NCBI RefSeq assembly: GCF_003062295.1
Contig: NZ_PYCN01000001.1
Span: 516,001 to 580,000 of the forward strand
From: Bradyrhizobium algeriense
Lineage (GTDB): Bacteria; Pseudomonadota; Alphaproteobacteria; Rhizobiales; Xanthobacteraceae
Direction of reading: 5' to 3'
DNA: 64,000 nt
Below, piece after piece: positions 24,634-33,133 of this stretch. Position 1 is the stretch's first letter. Each line of letters begins with the position of its first letter. Under the pieces are notes generated by a model that saw only the letters and a program-made list of their open reading frames with translations, was not told the origin of the DNA and did not search any database. The position numbers were made by a program, and so were the translations under genes.

Positions 24634-25776
24634 TCATCCCGACAACTTCTGTTGCAGGAAATCGCGCACCAGCGCCGGCTCGACGTCGTTTGCGATCACC
24701 GCGCGGCCAATCGCGTGCAGCAGAATGAACGTGAGCTTGCCGCGCTTGACCTTCTTATCCTGCGCCATCAGCGCCATCAGGGCGTCGGCACCCACCAGCC
24801 CTTCCTGGGCGAAGCCCGCGATATCCTGCAAATGGGTCGGCAGGCCGACGGAAGCAAGATGGCGTTCGACGCGGGCGGCATCGGCCTCGGAGATCATGCC
24901 GAGCTTGGCGGAAAATTCCGCCGCCAGCACCATGCCGACGGAGACGCCTTCGCCGTGGAACAGGCGATCGGAAAAGCCGGTCGCGGCCTCCAGCGCATGG
25001 CCGAACGTGTGGCCGAGATTGAGCAGCGCACGCTCGCCGTTCTCGCGCTCGTCGCGGGAGACGATCGCAGCCTTGGCGCGGCAGGAGGTCGCAATCGCGT
25101 GCTCGCGCGCCGCGCCGCCGGAGAAGATGTCGGTATGGTTGGCTTCGAGCCAGCTGAAAAAGGCTTCATCGCCGAGCACGCCGTACTTGGCCACCTCGGC
25201 GTAGCCGGCGCGGAACTGGCGCGGCGACAGCGTGTCCAATACCGACGTATCGGCGATGACAAGCACCGGCTGATGAAACGCGCCGAGCAGGTTCTTGCCC
25301 TGCGGCGAGTTGATGCCGGTCTTGCCGCCGACCGAGGAATCGACCTGGGCCAGAAGCGAGGTCGGCACCTGCACGAAATCGACGCCACGGCGCAGGATCG
25401 CCGCCGCGAAGCCGGCGAGATCGCCGACCACGCCGCCGCCGAGCGCGATCACCAGATCGTTGCGCTCGATTCTGGCCTCAATCAGCGCCTCAGAGACGTT
25501 TTCGAGACCGGCATAGGTCTTCGACACTTCGCCTTCGTCGACAATGACGCGTGACGTCTGGATGCCGGCTTCGGTAAGCGAATGCTCGGTCTGCTCCAGC
25601 CAGTGCTTGGCCACGGTGCGGTCAGTGACGATGGCGGTCCGCACACCGGGGCGCAACGCCGCGACGCGCGCGCCGAGCGAGGCCAGCACGCCACGGCCGA
25701 TGACGATGTCATAGGTGCGATCGCCGAGGACGACGTCGACCGTGATATCGGCGGAATGTTTCAGTGGCGCAGTCAT
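24634..25776 (-). CDS. aroB: 3-dehydroquinate synthase
   Basis: 380 residues. GRGVLASLGARVAALRPGVRTAIVTD, IALGGGVVGDLAGFAAAILRRGVDFVQVPTSLLAQVDSSVGGKTGIN and GHTFGHALEA carry the NAD-binding and zinc/active-site residues of dehydroquinate synthase. It converts DAHP to 3-dehydroquinate, step two of the shikimate pathway, in the cytoplasm. Its ATG overlaps the aroK stop by four bases (ATGA), so the two are translationally coupled. Confidence 0.97.
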   Translation of the reverse strand: MTAPLKHSADITVDVVLGDRTYDIVIGRGVLASLGARVAALRPGVRTAIVTDRTVAKHWLEQTEHSLTEAGIQTSRVIVDEGEVSKTYAGLENVSEALIEARIERNDLVIALGGGVVGDLAGFAAAILRRGVDFVQVPTSLLAQVDSSVGGKTGINSPQGKNLLGAFHQPVLVIADTSVLDTLSPRQFRAGYAEVAKYGVLGDEAFFSWLEANHTDIFSGGAAREHAIATSCRAKAAIVSRDERENGERALLNLGHTFGHALEAATGFSDRLFHGEGVSVGMVLAAEFSAKLGMISEADAARVERHLASVGLPTHLQDIAGFAQEGLVGADALMALMAQDKKVKRGKLTFILLHAIGRAVIANDVEPALVRDFLQQKLSG

Positions 25777-26405
25777 GGCGTAACGCTAATCCCGTCGGTT
25801 GTCGGCTGGGCAGAAGGGCTGCCTGCGCACAGCCAGGCGCGCAGGGCATCGATACATTCGTCGACGATACGGTCGTGCGGCACATCGCGCGACAGGATGA
25901 TCAGGTCGGCGGTTCGATAGACCGGCTCGCGCGCTTCGAGCAGACGGCTGACGGTCGCAACCGGATCCTCGGTCTGCAGCAACGGCCGGTCGGCGCGGCG
26001 CTTGACGCGCTTCATGATGATTTCGACATCCGCCTGGAGCCAGATCGAGATAGCTTTGTCGCGGATGCGGTTGCGGGTTTCCTCGCGCATGAAGGCGCCG
26101 CCGCCGGTGGCGATCACGGCCGGGCCGCTGTCGAGCAGCCGCGCGATTACCCGCGCCTCGCCGTCGCGGAAATGCGGCTCGCCATGGGTTTCGAAAATGT
26201 CCGGGATCGACATCCCGGCCGCAGCCTCGATCTCGATATCGGCGTCGAGAAACGGCAGCCGCAGCCGGGCCGCCAGCCGCCGGCCGATCGTCGACTTGCC
26301 GGCGCCCATCATGCCGACCAGCACGACCGAACGCCCTCCCAGCGCCGACGTGATGTCGGCCTCCTGGGGGGTGGTCGCTGGTGCCGGTGCGGCGGTCTCG
26401 GACAT
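25773..26405 (-). CDS. aroK: Shikimate kinase
   Basis: 210 residues from ATG 26405 (MSETAAPAPATT); the longer open frame upstream covers the small gene on the other strand and is rejected. Walker A GMMGAGKS at 31-38, DADIEIEAAAGMSIPDIF (substrate DxD), GEPHFRDGEARV, and VIATGGGAFM are the standard shikimate kinase motifs. It phosphorylates shikimate at the 3-hydroxyl. The acid-alanine N-terminal extension before the P-loop is typical in these bacteria. First gene of aroK-aroB. Confidence 0.97.
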   Translation of the reverse strand: MSETAAPAPATTPQEADITSALGGRSVVLVGMMGAGKSTIGRRLAARLRLPFLDADIEIEAAAGMSIPDIFETHGEPHFRDGEARVIARLLDSGPAVIATGGGAFMREETRNRIRDKAISIWLQADVEIIMKRVKRRADRPLLQTEDPVATVSRLLEAREPVYRTADLIILSRDVPHDRIVDECIDALRAWLCAGSPSAQPTTDGISVTP

Positions 26406-26549
26406 CAAAAACTCGGTCGTTTTGCGGGATTTGCCCGCGGCTGCGACACCTATACTACCCCCATTGACGCCCCCGCCAGAGACTCTTGCCATGGGGATGG
26501 GAACATGATGGATGATTTCATTGGTTAATTCGCCGCCCTGAGCCCCCCT

Positions 26550-26696
26550 ATGCCCAGTTTGTTCCGCTTTCTGACGGTCGTCGGCATCATCGCCGGGGTG
26601 ATCTATGGCGTGATTTTTTCGCTGGCGAACTTCGTCACGCCAAAGCCACGGGAAATGACGGTCACCATCCCCGCAGACAAGTTCCTCAAGAGGTAA
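26550..26696 (+). CDS. Small single-span membrane protein (48 residues)
   Basis: A short frame MPSLFRFLTVVGIIAGVIYG... with one hydrophobic helix (residues about 5-27), then NFVTPKPREMTVTIPADKF and a basic end. The hydrophobic helix, positive end and clean ATG-to-TAA frame suggest a real gene; in related genomes a small protein of this kind often sits next to aroK. It is divergent from aroK by 144 bases. Function unknown. Confidence 0.65.
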   Translation: MPSLFRFLTVVGIIAGVIYGVIFSLANFVTPKPREMTVTIPADKFLKR

Positions 26697-26718
26697 GCTT
26701 GAAGCGACCCCTCGCGGG

Positions 26719-27315
26719 TCAGCTTCTCGGCACATCCCGACTTAGCGCGGCACGTAGCAGGCGCATGAAAAGTCGCGTGCCGTCATCAAGGCTCTGGCCA
26801 GCGTCTTTCGCATCTTTAATGCCCTCAATTGCCGCGACGATCATGCCGGCCACATCGGCAGGCTTAGCCTTGAGGACCTGCAAGGATAGGGCGCCGCTTG
26901 CTTCTGCGTCGGATAGAGTTTGCGCGAGGAGAGCCACCAGCCTGGCTCGCGCCCCAAGGGTAATGTCCCTCGCCAGCGTCATGTTGACGTCGAATAGCTC
27001 GGCCGCGTCTGCGCTGCCTGCGAATGGAGCAACCAGTTCTCGTTGGAAAACCGCAACCGCCGACTCCACCCGGCTGAACACATCGCCGTCGGCCGCGAGC
27101 GCAGCCTCGACATTCCGCATGGTACGGGCATGCGCGCGCGCGGACCCCGCCCGGAACAGCTCCTCCTTGCTGCTGAAGCTTAGATAAAGCGCCGCGCGCG
27201 ACATGCGTGCTGCACGCGCGATGTCGGCCATGGACGCCTTGCGAAAACCGTGACGCACGAAAACCGGCAGCGCCGCATCAAGAATCGCCTCGGATTTCTG
27301 GTCGCTGTGATCCAT
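26719..27315 (-). CDS. TetR/AcrR family transcriptional regulator
   Basis: 198 residues from ATG 27315. The N-terminal HTH has AILDAALPVFVRHGFRKASMADIARAARMSRAALYLSFSSKEELF, typical TetR. The C-terminal ligand domain is diverse, so the inducer is unknown. It is divergent from an SDR gene, with an inverted repeat between them, so it likely represses the SDR-NTF2 unit and itself. Confidence 0.9.
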   Translation of the reverse strand: MDHSDQKSEAILDAALPVFVRHGFRKASMADIARAARMSRAALYLSFSSKEELFRAGSARAHARTMRNVEAALAADGDVFSRVESAVAVFQRELVAPFAGSADAAELFDVNMTLARDITLGARARLVALLAQTLSDAEASGALSLQVLKAKPADVAGMIVAAIEGIKDAKDAGQSLDDGTRLFMRLLRAALSRDVPRS

Positions 27316-27357
27316 TTAGGCAACCTGACGGTTTTCGTCCAATCTGTCAAAAACAGC

Positions 27358-27382
27358 TAGACAATAATTGCCTAACTGTCTA
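27358..27382. promoter_or_regulatory. Candidate TetR operator
   Basis: Inverted half-sites TAGACA (27358-27363) and TGTCTA (27377-27382) with 13 bases between, in the 111-bp region between the divergent tetR-like and SDR genes. Size and location fit a TetR-family operator. Confidence 0.5.
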
Positions 27383-27426
27383 ATGAGGCCGTGGCCCGGC
27401 ACTTCCGCAGGCCGAGGAGTTGATAA

Positions 27427-28464
27427 ATGCCTTCCAGATTGAACGACCCCGCGCCCGCCCTTGTTCTCGTCACGGGCATCAGCGGATTCCTCGGCGGACA
27501 CATCGCCAGGCAATTGCTGGCAGCCGGCTATCGCGTTCGAGGCAGTGTGCGCAGCGTTGCCGTTTGCGACAGGATCAGGCGGCAGCTTTGTCCGGATACG
27601 GCGACCGAACGGATTAGCTTTGTCGAGGCGGATCTATGCTCCGATGCCGGATGGGATGTCGCGCTGCGGGGATGCCGCTACGTCATTCACACGGCCTCGC
27701 CTTTTCCGGCGACCCTTCCAAGGGACGCTAACGTAATGATCCGAACCGCGTGGGACGGCACGCTACGTGTGCTGCGCGCGGCCCAAGAAGCCGGCGTTGA
27801 GCGCGCGGTGCTGACGTCGTCGATCGCGGCCACCAATCATGGCAACGGGCAGGCGCCCTTCACCGAGAACGATTGGACCGATCCGGCCAGCGCCCGGGCG
27901 ACGCCCTATTACCGGTCGAAAACGCTGGCCGAGCAGGCCGCCTGGACCTTTGCGAGGGAAACCGGACTCGATCTGGCTGTCATCAATCCCGCCACCATCT
28001 TTGGGCCGCTGCTTCGCCCGGAACACGGCACGTCGGTTGGGCTGATCAGGCAAATGATGAGCGGCAAGCTCAAGCGTGTCCCGCGCTTCGGCTTTTCGGT
28101 TGTCGATGTGCGAGACGCGGCCGATGCGCATGTCCGGGCAATGACCCATCCTGACGCGTCCGGCCAGCGTTTCATCGTCGGCGGGCGGTTTTTCTGGTTG
28201 TGGGAATTGGCCGAGGTGCTCGCAAAGTCGTTTCCGGCGCACGCCGCGCATTTGCCGTCAGGCGAAGTGCCCGACTGGATGGTGAGAATGATGGCTCCCT
28301 TCAGCGCGCGTTCGCGCATGATCGTTCACGAGCTCAATCGCGACCTGAGCGTAAGCGCAGCCAAGGCGCGCCGGGTGCTGAACTGGAAAGCGCGGCCTGA
28401 CGAGGATTGCATCCGCGCCACTGCGCAGAGCCTGATCGACCACGGCCTGATCGCAACAGCATAG
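27427..28464 (+). CDS. Extended SDR family NAD(P)-dependent oxidoreductase (dihydroflavonol-reductase-like)
   Basis: 345 residues from ATG 27427, with GAGGAG about 8 bases upstream. The Rossmann fingerprint VTGISGFLGGHIARQLLAAGYRVRGSVR, the THTASPFP-type block (VIHTASPFP), and YYRSKTLAEQAAW (YxxxK) place it in the extended SDR group near dihydroflavonol-4-reductase/cinnamoyl-CoA reductase. It would reduce a carbonyl on a hydrophobic substrate with NADPH. Probably regulated by the adjacent TetR protein. Confidence 0.88.
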   Translation: MPSRLNDPAPALVLVTGISGFLGGHIARQLLAAGYRVRGSVRSVAVCDRIRRQLCPDTATERISFVEADLCSDAGWDVALRGCRYVIHTASPFPATLPRDANVMIRTAWDGTLRVLRAAQEAGVERAVLTSSIAATNHGNGQAPFTENDWTDPASARATPYYRSKTLAEQAAWTFARETGLDLAVINPATIFGPLLRPEHGTSVGLIRQMMSGKLKRVPRFGFSVVDVRDAADAHVRAMTHPDASGQRFIVGGRFFWLWELAEVLAKSFPAHAAHLPSGEVPDWMVRMMAPFSARSRMIVHELNRDLSVSAAKARRVLNWKARPDEDCIRATAQSLIDHGLIATA

Positions 28465-28515
28465 ATCGGCGGCTGCCGCCGTGCCCCACCACCACACGAC
28501 CATGGAGAACAACCA

Positions 28516-28926
28516 ATGTCTACGCACGCGACCGAGCTGGATTCGTCGCCCGAAGCGGAATTCATCCGCGACACCGAGCGTGCCCGACTTCGCGCGCTGG
28601 TCGGCGGCGACGTCGAGACGGCCGGGAGACTTCATGCGACCGAGTTCCAGTTGATCACGCCGATCGGAATGGCCTTGTCCAAGAACGATTATCTGGGAGC
28701 GATTGCGAGCGGGCAGATCAAATATCTCGCTTGGGAGCCTGGACCCATCGCCGTGCGGCATCACCAGAGCCACGCGGTGATCCGGTATCGCGCCAGGCTC
28801 GAAGTGGTCTTCGGCGGCCACCGAGTCGCGCCGAGCGATTACTGGCACACCGACACCTACGAATATCGCGACGGGCAATGGGTGGTCGTCTGGTCGCAGG
28901 CCACTTCAATCAGTCAGATGCCCTAG
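28516..28926 (+). CDS. Nuclear transport factor 2 family protein (DUF4440-like)
   Basis: 136 residues from ATG 28516. FIRDTERARLRALVGGDVETAGRLHATEFQLITPIG and SHAVIRYRARLEVVFGGHRVA...WHTDTYEYRDGQWVVVWSQAT follow the SnoaL/DUF4440 cone fold. Such proteins bind or isomerise small molecules. It follows the SDR gene after 51 bases on the same strand and likely shares its transcript. Confidence 0.82.
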   Translation: MSTHATELDSSPEAEFIRDTERARLRALVGGDVETAGRLHATEFQLITPIGMALSKNDYLGAIASGQIKYLAWEPGPIAVRHHQSHAVIRYRARLEVVFGGHRVAPSDYWHTDTYEYRDGQWVVVWSQATSISQMP

Positions 28927-28995
28927 CTCCCGGATAACGTTGGAGCGTGTCTGAAAGCTCCTCCATCCTGCCCAGATCATGCGCTATCATACCGA

Positions 28996-29955
28996 ATGCG
29001 CATGACACCCTCCGACGGCAAACTGATCAACCTGTTCCTCGACATGCTCGCGGCGGAACAGGGGGCGGGCGACAACACGCTCGACGCCTATCGCCGCGAC
29101 CTCACGGATTTCTCCGAGTTTCTCGGCCGCAAGGGACAAAACTTTGCCGGCGCGGAGACCGACGTGCTGCGCGACTACCTCGCCGACCTCGATACCCGCG
29201 GCTTCAAATCCTCCAGCGTGGCGCGCCGGCTATCGGCGATGCGGCATCTGTTCCGCTTCCTCCTGAACGAGCGCATCCGCAGCGACGATCCGGCGGCGAT
29301 CCTGTCCGGCCCGAAACGCGGCCGGGGCTTGCCGAAGGTGCTGTCGATCGCGGACGTCGACCGCATGCTGACGCGGGCCAAGGAGTTGACGCTAGGCCAT
29401 AACGCTTCGCCGCAGGCGCGGCTGCGCGCGATGCGGCTGTATTGCCTGCTGGAGGTGCTGTACGCCACCGGCTTGCGCGTCTCGGAACTGGTGGCGCTGC
29501 CGCTGTCGGCCTCGCGGCGCGACGCCCGCATGATCGTGGTGCGCGGCAAGGGCAACAAGGAACGGCTGGTGCCGCTCAACGAAGCGTCGCGGCAGGCGAT
29601 GGCCGACTATCTCGCCGCGATGGAAGCGCTCAAGCCCGAGAACAAGAAAAACGCGCCCGGCTCGAAATGGCTGTTTCCCTCCTTCGGCGAGAGCGGCCAT
29701 CTGACGCGGCAGCATTTTGCGCGCGACCTGAAGGAACTGGCGGCGGCCTCGGGCCTCGCGCCGCGGCTGGTCTCGCCGCACGTGCTGCGCCATGCCTTTG
29801 CCAGCCATCTGCTGCATAACGGCGCGGACCTGCGCATCGTGCAGACGCTGCTCGGCCACACCGACATCTCGACCACGCAGATCTACACCCACGTGGTCGA
29901 GGAGCGGCTGAAAAGCCTGGTGCGCGACCTGCATCCGCTGGCGGAGAAGTCGTAG
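28996..29955 (+). CDS. xerD: Site-specific tyrosine recombinase XerD
   Basis: 319 residues (ATG 28996 or 29002). N-terminal core-binding SAM-like domain, then the catalytic domain with R in ATGLRVSELVALPLS, K in VVRGKGNKERLVPLN, H-x-x-R in SPHVLRHAFASHLL, H in LLGHTDISTTQIYTHV and the nucleophilic Y in QIYTHV. It resolves chromosome dimers at dif together with XerC. Its place beside accA and the length match the housekeeping enzyme, not a phage integrase. Confidence 0.94.
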   Translation: MRMTPSDGKLINLFLDMLAAEQGAGDNTLDAYRRDLTDFSEFLGRKGQNFAGAETDVLRDYLADLDTRGFKSSSVARRLSAMRHLFRFLLNERIRSDDPAAILSGPKRGRGLPKVLSIADVDRMLTRAKELTLGHNASPQARLRAMRLYCLLEVLYATGLRVSELVALPLSASRRDARMIVVRGKGNKERLVPLNEASRQAMADYLAAMEALKPENKKNAPGSKWLFPSFGESGHLTRQHFARDLKELAAASGLAPRLVSPHVLRHAFASHLLHNGADLRIVQTLLGHTDISTTQIYTHVVEERLKSLVRDLHPLAEKS

Positions 29956-29960
29956 CAAGC

Positions 29961-30085
29961 CGTAGCCCGGATGGAGCCAAGCGAAATCCGGGGGTCCCTC
30001 CCGCAAGCAGCCCGAGTCCCAGATTGCGCGGAGCCTGTCATCGGGCGCGCATTCGCGCGACCCGTTGGCTCCATCCGGGCTACGA
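29961..30085. repeat. Intergenic palindromic repeat, family F (CGTAGCCCGGATGGAGCC)
   Basis: Arms CGTAGCCCGGATGGAGCCAA and TTGGCTCCATCCGGGCTACG enclose about 85 bases with AAATCCGGGGG type inner segment. It lies directly after the xerD stop. The rest of the 344-base gap to accA shows no gene. Confidence 0.85.
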
Positions 30086-30299
30086 GAATGGATTTGTTCG
30101 CGGAGAGCTGTGCCTCCCGCCTTGACTTCCGAGCGATCTCCCCCGAAACAGCCGTCCCGCCCGCGGCCTTGTTTGGCGCGCTTTCGGCAACCCGGGGTCA
30201 CCTGGATCGAATGCACGCTAAATCATTGAAGATGCGTGCTTTCCTTAAGCGAATCGAAACCGCTTCGCCTCAAAGCACGTTGTTACCTATATTGTTTCG

Positions 30300-31262
30300 A
30301 TGCCGGATCAGATGCGCAGCTATCTCGACTTTGAAAAACCAGTCGCCGAACTAGAGGCCAAGGTCGATGAACTGCGTGCGCTGGCGGCGTCCGGCAGCGA
30401 CATCGGCGACGAAATCGCGCGCATAGAGGACAAGGCGCAGCAGGCGCTGAGCGACCTCTACGCCAATTTGACGCCATGGCAGAAGACGCTGGTGGCGCGC
30501 CATCCGCAGCGCCCGCATTTCACCGATTTCGTCAAAGCGCTGATGACGGAATTCACGCCGATGGCCGGCGACCGCAAGTTCGCCGAGGACGAGGCGCTGG
30601 TGGGCGGCTTCGGCCGTTTTCGCGGCGAGAGCATCTGCGTGGTCGGCCAGGAAAAGGGCGCCACCACCGACGGCCGCATCAAGCACAATTTCGGCATGGC
30701 GCGCCCGGAAGGCTATCGCAAGGCCGTCCGGCTGATGGAGATGGCCGATCGTTTCGGCATTCCCGTGCTGTCTATCGTCGATTCCGCCGGCGCCTATCCC
30801 GGCATCGGCGCCGAGGAGCGCGGCGTGGCGGAAGCGATCGCACGCTCGACCGACACATGCCTCTCGCTCGGCGTCCCCAATGTCGCGATCATCACCGGCG
30901 AGGGCATGTCGGGCGGCGCCATCGCCATCACGACTGCGAACAAGGTGCTGATGTTCGAACACGCGATCTACAGCGTGATCTCCCCGGAGGCGGCCTCCTC
31001 GATCCTGTGGCGCGACGGCACCAAGGCCCAGGAAGTCGCCAACGGCATGAAGATCACCGCCCAGGACATGCTGCGATTCGGCGTGATCGACCAGATCCTG
31101 AAAGAACCCTCCGGCGGAGCCCACCGCGATTCCGTTGCCATGATCTCGGCCACGGGCGATGCCATCGCCGAGGCCTTCAACGACCTCCGCAATCTGGACG
31201 CGGACGGCATCCGCCGGCAGCGGCGGCAGAAATTCCTCGATATCGGCCGCAAGCTCGGCTGA
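30300..31262 (+). CDS. accA: Acetyl-CoA carboxylase carboxyltransferase subunit alpha
   Basis: 320 residues from ATG 30300. LDFEKPVAELEAKVDELR, then HPQRPHFTDF, FGMARPEGYRKAVRLMEMADRF and the oxyanion region SAGAYPGIGAEERGVAEAIA, EGMSGGAIAI, ISPEAASSILWRD match AccA of proteobacteria. With AccD it transfers the carboxyl group from biotin to acetyl-CoA, the first step of fatty acid synthesis. Monocistronic here. Confidence 0.97.
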   Translation: MPDQMRSYLDFEKPVAELEAKVDELRALAASGSDIGDEIARIEDKAQQALSDLYANLTPWQKTLVARHPQRPHFTDFVKALMTEFTPMAGDRKFAEDEALVGGFGRFRGESICVVGQEKGATTDGRIKHNFGMARPEGYRKAVRLMEMADRFGIPVLSIVDSAGAYPGIGAEERGVAEAIARSTDTCLSLGVPNVAIITGEGMSGGAIAITTANKVLMFEHAIYSVISPEAASSILWRDGTKAQEVANGMKITAQDMLRFGVIDQILKEPSGGAHRDSVAMISATGDAIAEAFNDLRNLDADGIRRQRRQKFLDIGRKLG

Positions 31263-31548
31263 TTGGCCCTGTCCCCCTGGAATGATGAGGGGTCGGCCGG
31301 CCCGGCATCCCATTCGTCAACGCCGCCTTAAAGGTGCTTTATTTCGTCGGATCACTTGATTCGGCCCTAATTAGGCCCAGACCCAGTCTTTAAACTCTAT
31401 TGACCATGCTTGGCCGTGGAAGCGGCTGGCGCATCGCGTTCGGGTTGCGGCGCGGAAGGTCAAAGGGTACTATTTTATGCATTGGCTTCAGGGCATGTTC
31501 GCTGTGATTTGGGGTGCGAAAATGCCCGGTGGGTGTGGAGCTTAGCCT
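31263..31548. other. Gene-free region between accA and the L,D-transpeptidase gene
   Basis: 286 bases without a coding signal. It holds AT-rich stretches (CCTTAAAGGTGCTTTATTTCG and CTAATTAG-type) likely to contain a promoter for the downstream gene, but no motif is clear enough to define one. Confidence 0.5.
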
Positions 31549-33012
31549 TTGATTAACCGCTCGCTGGTTCGCGCGCTTCTCACGTCGGCTGCCCTCGCGG
31601 GCGCAGGCGCACTGCTGGCCAGTTGCAACGGCGACGACATCTCGCTGGCCAACAACGCCAAGGCCAACCAGCCGGTCCCGCCAAAACTGATCGCCGACAT
31701 GACGGCGAAAGACATGGACCTGCAGTCGCCGATCCTCGTTCGCCTGTTCAAACAGGAAGCCGAACTCGAGATCTGGAAGCAGGACCGCTCCGGCCGTTTC
31801 GCGCTCCTGAAAACCTATCCGATCTGCCGCTGGTCGGGCGATCTCGGACCCAAGGTCCGCGAGGGCGACCGCCAGGCGCCGGAAGGCTTCTATGCGATTT
31901 CACCGGCGCAGATGAACCCGCAGTCGGCCTATTACCTTTCCTTCAACACCGGCTATCCGAACGCGTTCGACAAGGCGCTGGGGCGGACCGGCTCGCAGTT
32001 GATGGTGCATGGCGACTGCTCCTCGCGCGGCTGCTACGCGATGACCGACGAGCAGATCGCGGAAATCTATTCGCTGGGCCGCGAATCCTTCTTCGGCGGT
32101 CAGAAATCGTTCCAGCTGCAGGCCTATCCGTTCAAGATGACGCCAATGAACATGGCGAAGCATCGCAACAATCCGAACATGCCGTTCTGGAAGATGATCA
32201 AGGAAGGCAATGATCATTTCGAGGTGACGAAGCAGGAGCCGAAGGTCGATTTCTGCGAGAAGAAATACGTGTTCGATGCCGCCAAGCCGCCGAACGCCGC
32301 GCGTGACCTGGTATTCGATGCTTCGGCCAAGTGCCCGGCCTATGTGATTCCCGACGAAGTCGCCGCTGCCGTGCGCGAAAAGCAGGCGACCGACCTCGCC
32401 GAAACCGCGCGGCTGATCGCCAAGGGAACCCCGGTCGCCCGGGCCAACACCGGCATCGACGGCGGCATGCACCGGGTGTTCGCCGCCCGCGTGCCTGAGG
32501 CCAGCACCGGCCTTTCGGAAGCAGGCGACGGCTCAAGCCTGTCGTTGATGGCTCGCGCGCCCGGCACCGTTCCTTCCCACGTCAATCCGCCCAAGGCGCC
32601 CTCCGATAATCTGCTGATGGGTGCGCCGGAACCGCCGAAGCTTGCCGCAGCCCCGGCCCCCACCCCTGCCGCGACGCCGACGCGCGTCGCCAATGCGGCG
32701 CCGCCGGCCCAGAATGACGGGTTCTTCTCCAATCTTGCTCGCAAGGTCGGTATCGGCGGCGCGGCTGACGCTACCGCAAGCACGCCGCCTTCGAAGCCGA
32801 AGGTCGAGGCCAAGCAAACCGCGCCCCGTCCCGAGGCGGCGGCGCCGAAGACCACCGCGCCAAAGCCTGACAGCAAACAGGCCGCCGCCCGACCGCCGCT
32901 AAGATCGTCGGTGTCCGACACCCCGGCCTCCGCCAAGGACAATCAGGTCGCCGGTTCCGCACCGATCGTGCCGCCGAACTCGTTCGACAGCCGCTTCGGC
33001 GCGGTGAAGTAA
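31549..33012 (+). CDS. YafK-type L,D-transpeptidase lipoprotein
   Basis: 487 residues from a TTG at 31549 chosen because GGAG lies 8 bases upstream and the N-terminus then gives a lipoprotein signal (LALAG-type hydrophobic run ending LLASC, Cys at the lipobox). The catalytic YkuD/YafK domain has SQLMVHGDCSSRGCYAMTDE, containing the H-G...S-x-G-C motif. L,D-transpeptidases crosslink or trim peptidoglycan or its protein anchors in the periplasm. The last about 180 residues are rich in Pro, Ala and Lys, a flexible tail likely spanning the envelope. Confidence 0.85.
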   Translation: MINRSLVRALLTSAALAGAGALLASCNGDDISLANNAKANQPVPPKLIADMTAKDMDLQSPILVRLFKQEAELEIWKQDRSGRFALLKTYPICRWSGDLGPKVREGDRQAPEGFYAISPAQMNPQSAYYLSFNTGYPNAFDKALGRTGSQLMVHGDCSSRGCYAMTDEQIAEIYSLGRESFFGGQKSFQLQAYPFKMTPMNMAKHRNNPNMPFWKMIKEGNDHFEVTKQEPKVDFCEKKYVFDAAKPPNAARDLVFDASAKCPAYVIPDEVAAAVREKQATDLAETARLIAKGTPVARANTGIDGGMHRVFAARVPEASTGLSEAGDGSSLSLMARAPGTVPSHVNPPKAPSDNLLMGAPEPPKLAAAPAPTPAATPTRVANAAPPAQNDGFFSNLARKVGIGGAADATASTPPSKPKVEAKQTAPRPEAAAPKTTAPKPDSKQAAARPPLRSSVSDTPASAKDNQVAGSAPIVPPNSFDSRFGAVK

Positions 33013-33133
33013 CGGCTTCACTTTGCTGCCGCGGCCAAGCCGCCGCCATGCCCGACGAACGCAAGCGGCAACTTTTCCGAATTCCCCGACAGTCTTTATC
33101 GCACCGACGCCCGCGGCGCAGAGCGCGGTCGAG

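Noticed and set aside
28996..29955. Phage or island integrase
   Set aside because: All features fit housekeeping XerD next to accA; no att-like repeats or phage genes around it.
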